This document shows positions 24,997 through 32,565 of a DNA stretch of 64,000 nt, piece after piece. Numbering within the stretch: the stretch's first letter is position 1; each line of letters opens with the position of its first letter. The position numbers were made by a program, and so were the translations under genes. Source of the stretch: Streptomyces liliiviolaceus (GTDB lineage Bacteria; Actinomycetota; Actinomycetes; Streptomycetales; Streptomycetaceae); the NCBI RefSeq assembly GCF_018070025.1, contig NZ_JAGPYQ010000001.1, forward strand, positions 992,001 to 1,056,000, given 5' to 3'. Below the pieces are notes generated by a model. It made no database searches. It was not told the origin of the DNA and saw only the letters and a program-made list of their open reading frames with translations.

Positions 24997-25815
24997 TCAG
25001 GCAACGACATCTCCGGGGGCACGCCCAACGGCAAGCAGATGGGAGCTGGCAGCTAGCAACTCCGGATACGGCTCTGCCATCCGTGCGGCTGCCATCGCAG
25101 AGGCAATCAGATCATCGGTAGGCCCCTCGCCGGGCTGCTGTTCAACGGCCTTGACGAGTGACCATGCGGGACCCTCGATGCCGAAGACCTCCACATCAGT
25201 CAGCCCCACTTCGCGTAGTTCGTCGGCAAGCTCTTCTGCCCGGTGGAAGTACGCCAGGGTGAAGTGAGGACCGTCGTGCACCGCCGTACGGAGGATCTTG
25301 GACACCGGCTCATACATGCGATCGGTGTGCAGATGCGCGTAGGTGACGTGCTCGAACAGGGAGGCGTAGCGGTTGATAGCTGCTGCGGCCACAAGACCGC
25401 CGGGCTTGGCTACGCGACTTGCTTCGGCGAGTGCCTGGCGGCGGTCTGCCGCAGAGGGCAGATGGTAGAGCGGCCCGAGTAGCTGGACCACGTCATAGCT
25501 GCTGTCGCTTGCATCTAGTGCTCGCGCGTCCCCAAGTGACGCTTCGCAGATGGCCGATGCCTGTTCAACGTGGCGGGGGATGGGGTCCACCAGGGAGACC
25601 CTGTAACCGTCTCTGGTCAACCATTCCGCGTGCACTCCAGCTCCGCCGCCGACGTCCAGCACGCTAGCGGGCGCAGACGGCAGGAAGCGACGCAGGAGCT
25701 CTTGCGTGCGGGCCAGCTCAAGCCGTCCGTCCGCTGAGCGATGCAGGCGTTCGCTCTCGTCCACGGTCTCGCCATAGAAGCGGAGGACAGAGGGTGCCAA
25801 TCCGAGATTCGACAT
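24997..25815 (-). CDS. Class I SAM-dependent methyltransferase (AICE cargo)
   Basis: 272 residues from the ATG at 25815 (MSNLGLAPSVLRFYGETVDE). Motif I is ASVLDVGGGAGVHAEWL near residues 52-68; the acidic strand VSLVDP and a motif near VVQLLGPLYHLP follow, then EASRVAKPGGLVAAAAINRY. The pattern is that of small-molecule methyltransferases (Methyltransf_11/25). It is divergent from the GntR repressor gene, and the repressor's operator-like site lies in the shared 65-bp gap, so the methyltransferase may be repressed with the transfer genes. Substrate unknown. Confidence 0.88.
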   Translation of the reverse strand: MSNLGLAPSVLRFYGETVDESERLHRSADGRLELARTQELLRRFLPSAPASVLDVGGGAGVHAEWLTRDGYRVSLVDPIPRHVEQASAICEASLGDARALDASDSSYDVVQLLGPLYHLPSAADRRQALAEASRVAKPGGLVAAAAINRYASLFEHVTYAHLHTDRMYEPVSKILRTAVHDGPHFTLAYFHRAEELADELREVGLTDVEVFGIEGPAWSLVKAVEQQPGEGPTDDLIASAMAAARMAEPYPELLAASSHLLAVGRAPGDVVA

Positions 25816-25828
25816 AACGGCAGTATGC

Positions 25829-25853
25829 TGTGTACCGGTGGACCAGTCCAGCA
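25829..25853. promoter_or_regulatory. Candidate GntR operator A (autoregulatory)
   Basis: ACCGGTGGACCAGTCCAG in the methyltransferase-gntR gap resembles the right half of the perfect palindrome at 26719-26740 (ACCGGTCCACCGGTCCAG), with 3 mismatches in 18. Its position suits autoregulation of gntR. Confidence 0.6.
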
Positions 25854-25880
25854 AGGAGATACCGAGCAAGAGAGGCAGTC

Positions 25881-26597
25881 ATGGCACTACTGAAGTACGA
25901 GGAGATCGCGGAATCGCTACGAGCCCGCATTGCCGCCGGAGAGTTCGCGGCGGGTGAGATCGTGCCATCAGGGCGTGACCTGGCAGAACAGTGGTCGGTC
26001 TCGCGCGCGACTGCCATCAAGGCGATGGACGTACTGCGGAACGACGGCGTCGTCGTCGCCAAGCAGGGCACCGGCTTTGTGGTGACAGAGACACCCGTCG
26101 CGCGGCCTGCGGGCGCACGCCGGGCTGGGTCCGCACGTGTGAGCGGCGGTATGCCCTTCCTGCGCGTGGGTGAACCGGATTGGGCAGAGCCGCCGGCGCG
26201 CGTAGCCGCCGTGCTGGGCCTGGATTCAGGCGTCGCTACGTTGCGACGCATCAGGATTCACCAGCTCCCGGACGGAAGTCCGCACAGCTACGCAGAAGCG
26301 TGGTTCCCGCCCGAGGTTGCCGAAGCCTCCCCCCGGCTTGCACAGACCGCCCCCATCCCGGAAGGGACCACTCGCTACGTCCGTCGACAGACCGGCCGCT
26401 TCCCTGCGGAGGGGGTCGACGTGACCACGGTTCGCTTGGCCACGGAGACGGAAGCCCGCCACTTGGGTCTACCCGAAGCGATGGCGGTTGCCGTGGTCCT
26501 GCACACGGCCTACGACCAGGATGGGCGCCCGCTTGTGTGCGAGGAAGGGGTCACACCCTCCTCTCACTATGAGCGGGTGGAGACCTATGCGATGTAG
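25881..26597 (+). CDS. GntR/UTRA transcriptional repressor, KorSA-like
   Basis: 238 residues from the ATG at 25881. The N-terminal winged helix-turn-helix (LLKYEEIAESLRARIAAGEF to GTGFVV, residues 2-75) has the GntR signature ELAEQWSVSRATAIKAMDVL-type. The C-terminal UTRA (UbiC-like) effector domain covers about 90-235 (RIRIHQLPDGSPHSYAEAWF). In pSAM2 the KorSA repressor of this type silences the activator of replication and transfer. Palindromes built on GGACCGGT at 25829, 26618 and 26719 are its likely operators. It is followed by an intrinsic terminator. Confidence 0.88.
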   Translation: MALLKYEEIAESLRARIAAGEFAAGEIVPSGRDLAEQWSVSRATAIKAMDVLRNDGVVVAKQGTGFVVTETPVARPAGARRAGSARVSGGMPFLRVGEPDWAEPPARVAAVLGLDSGVATLRRIRIHQLPDGSPHSYAEAWFPPEVAEASPRLAQTAPIPEGTTRYVRRQTGRFPAEGVDVTTVRLATETEARHLGLPEAMAVAVVLHTAYDQDGRPLVCEEGVTPSSHYERVETYAM

Positions 26598-26617
26598 GCC
26601 AGAGTGACCCACGGGAA

Positions 26618-26654
26618 AGCTGGACCGGTCAGCCGGTCCAGCTTTTTTCTTTTC
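26618..26654 (+). terminator. Intrinsic terminator of gntR
   Basis: AGCTGGACCGG and CCGGTCCAGCT form an 11-bp stem followed by TTTTTCTTTTC. The stem contains the same GGACCGG word as the candidate operators, so it may also bind the repressor. Confidence 0.8.
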
Positions 26655-26718
26655 TTTTCCACCCTCTGAGCTGCACAGATCCCCAAATGGCGGTATGACG
26701 TGCGGAGTTGACGCTTGA

Positions 26719-26740
26719 CTGGACCGGTCCACCGGTCCAG
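26719..26740. promoter_or_regulatory. Candidate GntR operator C: perfect 22-bp palindrome before the transfer operon
   Basis: Arms CTGGACCGGT and ACCGGTCCAG around a CC centre. TTGACT (26715-26720) abuts the left arm and TATGGA (26743-26748) follows the right arm, so a promoter may be occluded, although a 22-bp spacing between these two hexamers is too long for a standard promoter. It precedes the leader of the tra operon. Confidence 0.65.
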
Positions 26741-27064
26741 TCTATGGATGTGCCCGGAGGAAAGCCCGAGAGGGTGAGTACGAAGTGAGTACGCATTGAT
26801 TGAAAACTCAACAGCGTGCCTGAGGTAGCCGCTCCACCTCTGCAAGCAAGAGGGCGGCGTGCGCGGGTTCTGTCCCGTGTGCGGTTCAGCGCAACTCGAC
26901 CTTTCCGCAGCTCATCGGCTGCGGGCCGGTTGCCTCCGCTGCTCGTCTCGTACGAGCAGCGCTGAGGGGAGCCGGATCTTTCCGTCTTCAACGGCGCGCG
27001 GCCCCGGAGGTGCAACTCCGGGGCCGCTGTACGGGCCGTTCCACTACTGAAGGAGTCACGACCC
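26741..27064 (+). other. Structured 320-base leader before the transfer operon
   Basis: Two hairpins are visible: GCTGCTCGT/ACGAGCAGC at 26938-26960 and GGCCCCGGAG/CTCCGGGGCC at 26999-27026. A short GTG frame at 26859 reads MRGFCPVCGSAQLDL and contains two CxxC pairs, but it runs through both hairpins, so it is not called. The first secure gene starts at 27065. Confidence 0.45.
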
Positions 27065-27370
27065 ATGAAGTGCATCGTTGCTGGTCATGAAGCCGTTACC
27101 GCGTCAGAGTTCGCAGAGCTCGCGCTGGGTATCGACATCGAACTGTTCACCGGCCTGGCTACCGAGTCGGACACCGACCGCGCGGCCCGCCTGGACGTTG
27201 CGCGGGAAGTCCTGGCGGAGCTGCGCGAAAGCGACCCCCAGACCGCCGCCTACGCGCAGTCCCTGCTCCGTACGAGCCCGCTCAACCCCCGTCCGACCGT
27301 CCGGCGCTCGCGCCGGACCGCGAGCCGTGCGGCCCTGCACCACACCGTCCGCACGGCAGCCGCGGCGTGA
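27065..27370 (+). CDS. Small conserved AICE protein, first gene of the transfer operon
   Basis: 101 residues (MKCIVAGHEAVTASEFAELA). A strong ribosome site GAAGGAG precedes the ATG. The N-terminal two thirds is acidic and helical; the C-terminus is basic (RPTVRRSRRTASRAALHHTV). No family recognised. The stop overlaps the GTG of the DUF2637 gene by four bases (GTGA), so the two are coupled. The first of a head-to-tail run continuing to traB. Confidence 0.8.
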   Translation: MKCIVAGHEAVTASEFAELALGIDIELFTGLATESDTDRAARLDVAREVLAELRESDPQTAAYAQSLLRTSPLNPRPTVRRSRRTASRAALHHTVRTAAAA

Positions 27371-28437
27371 GCGGGGAGCCCCGCGGTCGGATGGCGAATT
27401 CGCTAAGTCCGCAGCAGATTCAGTCCGCGGAGAGGACGCTGGCTGCGGGCACGTGGACGATCACCGCGGGTGCGGTGCTGTTCTCGGTGCTCACGGTCAC
27501 GCCGCTGGTGGAGGAAGTCACACCGGCTGAGTGGGCTTGGACGGCGCCGATCCTGCCGCTGGTGGTCGACGCAGCCGTTGTCATCGTGGTTCGCCTGGAC
27601 GCGGTCGTGGCACGGCTCGGGGGCGACTCCGGGCGCTGGCCGGCCGTGCTGCGGTGGATGACCGGTCTGATGACCCTGCTCCTCAACGTCGGCAACAGCG
27701 CGCTGAAAGGCGACCAGGTAGGGGTGGCCGTGCATGCGGTCGCACCCCTGCTCCTGATCGTCACCGCGGAAGCCGGACTCGCCTACCGGCGCGCGATCAA
27801 TACGGCGTTGGAGCGCATCGAGCGTTCACGAGCCGCCGAAGCCGCGGAGCGTGAACAGCAGGTGCGGGCGGATCGTGAACACGAGCGGCAGACCCGTGAA
27901 CAGCGTGAACACGCAGCCCGCGAACACGCCGAGCGCCTGGAGCGCGAGCGGGCCGACCGCGAGGCAAGTGAGCGGTCCGCGGAGCGTGAGCATGCTGAGC
28001 GGTTGGAGCGTGAACGCCTGGATCGTGAGGCGGACATGCGCCGTGAGCAGCGCGAACACGACAACCAGGTCCGCCGCGAGACGCAGCAACGTGAAGACGC
28101 GCTGCGCCGTGAACAGCAGGAGCGAGCAGAGCGTTCACGCCTCGTTCCCCCGGTCCGCGAGACGGCCGGCCACCCTGTCCGCGAGGCAGGCACGGCGGAG
28201 TCCGTGAACACGGCGGATGCCGCCGTGAACACGGCCGTGAACAGCGGATCGCAGACGTTCACGAAGATGCCCGAGTCCGACGCTCGTTCCTACCTCCGGT
28301 CCTTCCGTGAGGGTGAGCGGACGGTGCGGCAGCTCTCGGAGGACACCGGCTGGTCGATCGGCTGGGTGTCCGCCCGGGTGCAGGAAGCCCGCGAGCAGCA
28401 AGCCGGCAAGGCGCCGCAGGTTGAGGCGATGTTCTGA
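27367..28437 (+). CDS. DUF2637 membrane protein with coiled coil and C-terminal HTH
   Basis: 356 residues. DUF2637 covers residues about 15-145 with four hydrophobic segments (TWTITAGAVLFSVLTVTPLV, ILPLVVDAAVVIVV, WMTGLMTLLLNVGNSAL, VAPLLLIVTAEAGLAY). A highly charged coiled coil of REH/RER repeats follows (about 155-255), and a C-terminal helix-turn-helix-like segment (RTVRQLSEDTGWSIGWVSAR). DUF2637 proteins are standard in Streptomyces AICEs and plasmids and are often called Spd (spread) proteins; the exact role is unknown. The gene carries many CGTGAACA words in several frames. Confidence 0.85.
   Translation: MSGEPRGRMANSLSPQQIQSAERTLAAGTWTITAGAVLFSVLTVTPLVEEVTPAEWAWTAPILPLVVDAAVVIVVRLDAVVARLGGDSGRWPAVLRWMTGLMTLLLNVGNSALKGDQVGVAVHAVAPLLLIVTAEAGLAYRRAINTALERIERSRAAEAAEREQQVRADREHERQTREQREHAAREHAERLERERADREASERSAEREHAERLERERLDREADMRREQREHDNQVRRETQQREDALRREQQERAERSRLVPPVRETAGHPVREAGTAESVNTADAAVNTAVNSGSQTFTKMPESDARSYLRSFREGERTVRQLSEDTGWSIGWVSARVQEAREQQAGKAPQVEAMF
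27824..28263. repeat. Cluster of CGTGAAC words in several frames and both orientations
   Basis: Nine CGTGAAC (27850, 27874, 27895, 27904, 28009, 28108, 28203, 28224, 28236) and three GTTCACG (27824, 28133, 28257) within 440 bp. The first six are read as Arg-Glu codons, whereas the last three direct copies are read in another frame as Val-Asn-Thr or Val-Asn-Ser, and the inverted ones as RSR or TFT. Confidence 0.7.
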
Positions 28438-28820
28438 TGCCGACTGCCTACGCGAAGTGCTTCGACCCGTCCGGCCTCCGGTACGGGGTGCCCACCTACC
28501 CGTGGCGCATGGCTCCGGACGGCTACGCCACCCGCCGTCAGTTACGGGCCCGCGGGCTTCGGCCTGGTGGGCAGCCGATAGCGGCGCAGCTCATGCGGTT
28601 CAACCGCCGTACCGGCGGCCCGCGGGTGGCCTACCTGTACCGCGAGGAACTGGCGCTGCCGGTGCGGCCGATGACGTCGCGCAAGTGGGGCGCGCTCGCT
28701 TTGGCGATGCTCGCCCGCCGTACCTGCCCCGGCTGCCGGCTCGACGTCGGTTACTGCATTCCCCGCTCGTACGGCATCTGCGGGTCCTGCATCGCCTCCG
28801 AGGAACAGCGCACCGCCTGA
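28437..28820 (+). CDS. RRQRL-motif zinc-binding AICE protein
   Basis: 127 residues (MPTAYAKCFDPSGLRYGVPT). The segment ATRRQLRARGLRPGGQ matches the RRQRL-motif family found in actinobacterial conjugative elements, and two cysteine pairs near the C-terminus (CPGC and CGSC) would bind one zinc. The start overlaps the DUF2637 stop by one base, so it belongs to the tra operon. Molecular role not established. Confidence 0.85.
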   Translation: MPTAYAKCFDPSGLRYGVPTYPWRMAPDGYATRRQLRARGLRPGGQPIAAQLMRFNRRTGGPRVAYLYREELALPVRPMTSRKWGALALAMLARRTCPGCRLDVGYCIPRSYGICGSCIASEEQRTA

Positions 28821-28849
28821 ACATCCCTCTTTCACCTGGGAGTTTCGCT

Positions 28850-29353
28850 GTGACCAGCCGTACCCGACCCCGCCGCGCCGTGAAGGTGCCTGCCGGGGCC
28901 ACCACCGTCCGTATCCCCCGCCAGCGCGGGCGCCGCAACGCTCAGCCGTTCGTCGTCGTGATGCCCGAACAGCCCTCCCTCACCCGGGAGGCCCTGTCGG
29001 TCGTGGGCGGTCTGCTGTGGCACTTCCGCAGCGCGCTCGCCCCCACTGGTTTCGCCCTGCTTGCCCTCGTGGTGACCGCGCTCCTGCACGTGATCGCGTG
29101 GTGGTCGGGGCTGATCCTCGCCCCCGCCGCCGCGGCTCCGCTGGTGTGGCTGCTGGTCATGCAGCGCCGCCGCCCCGCCGCCGGCTCCGCCCTCGCCTAC
29201 CGCATCGCCCTCGCCGCGCTGACCGCGGCGTCGCTGGCCTGGCTGGCGCTGGCCGCTGGGTTCGGGCCGCTGGCCGGAGCGCTTGAGGTGTGGTGGCTGC
29301 TCACCTGGCTCACCGCACAGACCGCGTGGCTCATCGTCCGCCGCACCCACTGA
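28850..29353 (+). CDS. Small AICE membrane protein (Spd-like)
   Basis: 167 residues from a GTG preceded by GGGAG (MTSRTRPRRAVKVPAGATTV). A basic N-terminus of about 50 residues is followed by hydrophobic helices: FALLALVVTALLHVIAWWSG, LILAPAAAAPLVWLLVM, and two at the C-terminus (ALAALTAASLAWLALAAGF, LEVWWLLTWLTAQTAWLIV). Such proteins between DUF2637 and TraA/TraB genes are thought to help spread transferred DNA within mycelium. The role here is inferred from location only. Confidence 0.78.
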   Translation: MTSRTRPRRAVKVPAGATTVRIPRQRGRRNAQPFVVVMPEQPSLTREALSVVGGLLWHFRSALAPTGFALLALVVTALLHVIAWWSGLILAPAAAAPLVWLLVMQRRRPAAGSALAYRIALAALTAASLAWLALAAGFGPLAGALEVWWLLTWLTAQTAWLIVRRTH

Positions 29354-29370
29354 CCTCAGGAGATTCTTCG

Positions 29371-29922
29371 ATGGCAGCACACGCACGTCCTCAGCGCGCC
29401 GCCGGCTCCGGGGCCAACGGCGCGAACAACGGCAAGGGCAACAAGTTCGCCAACGCCGGCGCCGCCGCGGGCGGGTTCGTCGGCGCGATGGGCAGCTCGT
29501 TCGTCCCGCCGATCAACGTCACCGTGAACAACAACAAGGGCATGGCCCGCACCGGCAGCAGCAACTCTCAATCCCTGCTCCCGGCACCGGAGTTCACCTC
29601 CCCGGCGATGGTCCGCAACTACTGCAACACCCTGCGCGCCGCGGCCGTGACGCTGTCCATCGAGGTGGCCATGGGCGCCGAAATCCTCAAAGGCGTGCTC
29701 GCCACCGTCCCCGACCCGGACGGACGGCCGTTCGGCTCCCGACTCCGCGCGGCGAAGGTCGCTCGGAAGATGCAGAAGTCCGCCGACGATCTGCGCCACG
29801 CCGCGAAGAACGCCGCGGCCTGCTACGCCACGTTCCAGCAGGAGTTCGAGGAAGAGATCAACCGGGTGCGTCACCGCGCCCGCAAGCCGCAAGCACCGGT
29901 CATGAACTGGGCCCAGCAGTAA
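29371..29922 (+). CDS. TraA-like plasmid transfer protein
   Basis: 183 residues from the ATG at 29371, which has AGGAG 9 bases upstream (MAAHARPQRAAGSGANGANN). A Gly/Asn-rich N-terminus contains FVPPINVTVNNNKGMARTG, a segment that recurs in AICE proteins annotated as TraA. The rest is helical (SPAMVRNYCNTLRAAAVTLS to FQQEFEEEINRVRHRARKPQ). It ends 15 bp before traB, and the pair is conserved in this element class. It may be an accessory or regulator of TraB; no enzymatic motif is present. Confidence 0.8.
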   Translation: MAAHARPQRAAGSGANGANNGKGNKFANAGAAAGGFVGAMGSSFVPPINVTVNNNKGMARTGSSNSQSLLPAPEFTSPAMVRNYCNTLRAAAVTLSIEVAMGAEILKGVLATVPDPDGRPFGSRLRAAKVARKMQKSADDLRHAAKNAAACYATFQQEFEEEINRVRHRARKPQAPVMNWAQQ

Positions 29923-29937
29923 GGGAGGCGACACCGT

Positions 29938-32004
29938 ATGAGCAGGAACAACCGGCGCAGCCGGAGCGACTTCCCCGACAACGCAACCGTCATGTCCCCC
30001 TACACGCTGGCCGACCAGGGCTCCGGCGGCAGCATCGGCGCCTACCTCCTCAACCGGGCCAAGCCGCATCTGCCCCCGTGGCTCGGGGTCGGTGCGGCGG
30101 GTCTGGCCGGAGCGCTCGGCAACTGGCGCTGGGACGAATCCGCTGCCGCCGGGGTCGGTCTGACCCTCGCCTCGGTGGCGCTGTCCGGCGCCACCTGGTG
30201 GATCGGCCGCTCCACCAGCACTCAGCGCCGCCTGCACTCCGCGATCACCGTGGCGTCCGGATCGGCGTGGGTGACGGCCGCGTGCCTGGCTGGGCCGATG
30301 GCGGGTCCGCTGGATGACCTGTACCTGATGGGCGGCCCCGTCCTCGCGCTGTCGTGGAACGTGCGGATGCTCTTGCGCACCTCCGACCCGTCGGGCGAGA
30401 GCGGCGATAAGGGACTGCTGGAGAAGGTCGGTTTGGCGCGGGCGCAGATCGGTGCGGCGAAGGTGGAGCCGAACCGGGTCACCGCGCCGGTGGCGTTGGA
30501 GCCGGGTGAGCAGACCAACGAGGACGTCACCAAGAGCCTCGCCCGCCTCGCCTCCGCGCTGGACCTGCCGCGCAACGCCGTGCGCTACACCCCCGACCCG
30601 GGCTCGGAGCGGCGTGGGGAGCTGGTCATCGTCCCCGAGGACATGCTCAGCGAAGTGGTGGAGTGGGAGGGTCCGTCGAACGTGGGCGGCTCCATTGCTC
30701 AGCCGCTGGTCATTGGCCGCTACGACGACGGCGCCCCGCTGGTCATCTGGCTGCCCGGCGACCCGGAGGCGGGCCGCAACGGCACCCACGTCCTGGTGGC
30801 CGGCGGAACGGGCTCCGGCAAGGGCGATGCCGCCCTCAACCTCCTCACCGAGGTGGTCTCCCGCCGGGACGTCATCGTGTGGTTCTCGGACCCGAAGATG
30901 TACCAGGACTTCGCCCCCCTGCGCCCCGCACTCGACTGGGCCGCCGAGGGCGGAGCCTCCACCGAAATCATGGTCGCCGCCGTGGAAGCCGTCATCCCGG
31001 CCCGTACCCGCTGGCTCGGTGCGCACGGCTATCGGCAGTGGGTCCCCGAAGCGGCCGAGACGCAGAACAGCGCTGAGCACACCTGCCGCACGGACGGCAC
31101 GGTGTGCGGGTGCGAGGGGATGCCGTTCCTGGTCACCTGGTTCGAGGAAGCCGCCAACACCCTCCGCGCGCTCGGGGACGACGCGTTCACCGGCATCGCC
31201 CAGGAAGCCCGCTCCGCCGGCGTCTCCCTGATCGTGTCGCTGCAGCGCCCCTCCTACGACCAGATGTCCACCAGCACCCGCGCGTCCCTGCCGTCCGTGC
31301 TCGCGCTCGGCTGCGACCCGCGCGACGAGGGATTCTCCCTCCCCGACGAGGTCCTGGCCGCGGGCGCGCACCCGGGAGCGTGGGGCAACCGGCGGCCCGG
31401 CTACTGCTACGCCGTCTCCCCCGGCATCCCCGAAGACCGCTACGCCTCCCCGGGCCGGACCCGGCGCTTCACCCACCGGGCCGTGCCGGTCATGGAAATG
31501 CTCGCCACCTGGTCCCAGCGCAACGGCGCCCTCGCCGACCCCATCACCGCCGGCGCCGCCGTCAGCATCGCCGGAACCGCCTACACCGGCCGCCCCGACG
31601 AGAACGACCCTTCGGAGCCGGCGGGGCTGCGGGTGGTCCAGGAGGAGGACGCCATGGACGATCAGAACGGGCCGCGGGTGGACCCCGAGGACGCGCACAT
31701 CGACCCGGAAGCCGACCTCCCCGAGACGGAAGAAGGCGACGACGCCCCGATCTTCGGGCAGGACTCCGGGCGCAAGCCGACTCCGCAGGAGGCGCGGGAG
31801 CTGTTCGCCCGCGCGCTCACGGAGTTCGAGCAGAGCGGCCAGATGATCGTGGGGCCGGTCGACTTCCTGGAGTGGTGCGACCGCAACCAGCTCTCCCGCC
31901 CGTGGGTGTCCGCCCGACTCAAGGAAGCCGCCATTGACGGTCGGCTGGAGGCGACGAACACCACCGGACGGTGGCGCATCGTCCCCGCCCTGACAGCCGC
32001 GTGA
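29938..32004 (+). CDS. traB: TraB/TraSA FtsK-SpoIIIE-like DNA translocase
   Basis: 688 residues. N-terminal hydrophobic segments (residues about 40-85 and 100-145) should anchor it in the membrane. The Walker A loop HVLVAGGTGSGKGDAALN is near 284-300 and a Walker B-like PFLVTWFEEAANTL near 400. Conserved FtsK elements include IVSLQRPSYDQMSTSTRASL. The C-terminal 60 residues form a winged helix (LEWCDRNQLSRPWVSARLKE), which in Streptomyces TraB reads the clt repeats. TraB alone moves double-stranded DNA between hyphae. A repeat array starts inside its 3' end. Confidence 0.93.
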   Translation: MSRNNRRSRSDFPDNATVMSPYTLADQGSGGSIGAYLLNRAKPHLPPWLGVGAAGLAGALGNWRWDESAAAGVGLTLASVALSGATWWIGRSTSTQRRLHSAITVASGSAWVTAACLAGPMAGPLDDLYLMGGPVLALSWNVRMLLRTSDPSGESGDKGLLEKVGLARAQIGAAKVEPNRVTAPVALEPGEQTNEDVTKSLARLASALDLPRNAVRYTPDPGSERRGELVIVPEDMLSEVVEWEGPSNVGGSIAQPLVIGRYDDGAPLVIWLPGDPEAGRNGTHVLVAGGTGSGKGDAALNLLTEVVSRRDVIVWFSDPKMYQDFAPLRPALDWAAEGGASTEIMVAAVEAVIPARTRWLGAHGYRQWVPEAAETQNSAEHTCRTDGTVCGCEGMPFLVTWFEEAANTLRALGDDAFTGIAQEARSAGVSLIVSLQRPSYDQMSTSTRASLPSVLALGCDPRDEGFSLPDEVLAAGAHPGAWGNRRPGYCYAVSPGIPEDRYASPGRTRRFTHRAVPVMEMLATWSQRNGALADPITAGAAVSIAGTAYTGRPDENDPSEPAGLRVVQEEDAMDDQNGPRVDPEDAHIDPEADLPETEEGDDAPIFGQDSGRKPTPQEARELFARALTEFEQSGQMIVGPVDFLEWCDRNQLSRPWVSARLKEAAIDGRLEATNTTGRWRIVPALTAA

Positions 32005-32099
32005 CGCCTGACACCGTCACGGCACCCTGACACCCAAACCCCTAGGCACACGCGGTGTCACGCACTCCTGACACCCCGCCCTGACACCCGCCTGACACC
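31989..32099 (+). repeat. Candidate clt locus: CCTGACACC repeats after traB
   Basis: Five exact copies of CCTGACACC at 32007, 32026, 32067, 32080 and 32091, one inverted GGTGTCAC at 32054 and a partial CCTGACAG at 31989. The array lies in the non-coding gap right after traB. Streptomyces clt sites carry 8-bp TraB recognition repeats near the traB 3' end. A lone CCTGACACA occurs at 22569 near attL. Confidence 0.75.
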
Positions 32100-32164
32100 T
32101 CACCCACGCACGCCCACGGCGCCCCTGCGCCCGCTCGCGCGTGCCTCACCCGAGGAAGGCTCCG

Positions 32165-32476
32165 ATGACCCACCACGACCCGCCGGGGATCATCGCCCCG
32201 CACATCCCCGCCGACGCCTACCGACGCGCGCAGACCACCGGGCAGCCGGTCGTCATCGTCGTCCCGGCCAACAACACGAACGCCCTCCCGTGGCCCCGGA
32301 TCGTGACCGCGCTCGCTGTGGCCGGGGCCGCGGCCCTGGGTGGGTGGGGGCTGGTCGTCGCGCTGTGCGCGCTGCTCGATGCCGCCGCCCACACCGCGAC
32401 CGTCATCGCCGGCGCCGCCGGACCCATCGGATTCGGCGGAATCACCCTCCGGCTCGCCCGTACCAAGCACCTCTAG
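32165..32476 (+). CDS. SpdB-like small membrane protein
   Basis: 103 residues from the ATG at 32165, with GAGGAAGG before it (MTHHDPPGIIAPHIPADAYR). Two membrane helices, IVTALAVAGAAALGGWGLVV and a second through LLDAAAHTATVIAGAAGPIG, and a short basic end. Position between the clt-like array and the replication genes fits spread (Spd) proteins, which are thought to assist intra-mycelial plasmid movement. No motif gives a firm function. Confidence 0.75.
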   Translation: MTHHDPPGIIAPHIPADAYRRAQTTGQPVVIVVPANNTNALPWPRIVTALAVAGAAALGGWGLVVALCALLDAAAHTATVIAGAAGPIGFGGITLRLARTKHL

Positions 32477-32483
32477 CTACGCC

Positions 32484-32526
32484 AAGGGCGGCCCCCTCGT
32501 CTCGCCAAAGTCGCGGGGCCGCCCTT
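32484..32526. terminator. Hairpin separating the transfer and replication modules
   Basis: AAGGGCGGCCCC and GGGGCCGCCCTT form an exact 12-bp stem with a 19-base loop, just after the spd-like gene and before the Prim-Pol gene. Confidence 0.75.
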
Positions 32527-32565
32527 GTCAGCCAGCATCCATTTACGGAACTGGAGACCTCCAGC

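Noticed and set aside
26859..27050. 63-residue CxxC protein
   Set aside because: Frame runs through two strong hairpins and lacks a good ribosome site; recorded only as a possibility in the leader entry.
29356..31698. 780-residue open frame antisense to traA and traB
   Set aside because: Shadow frame; the plus strand has Walker motifs and good ribosome sites.
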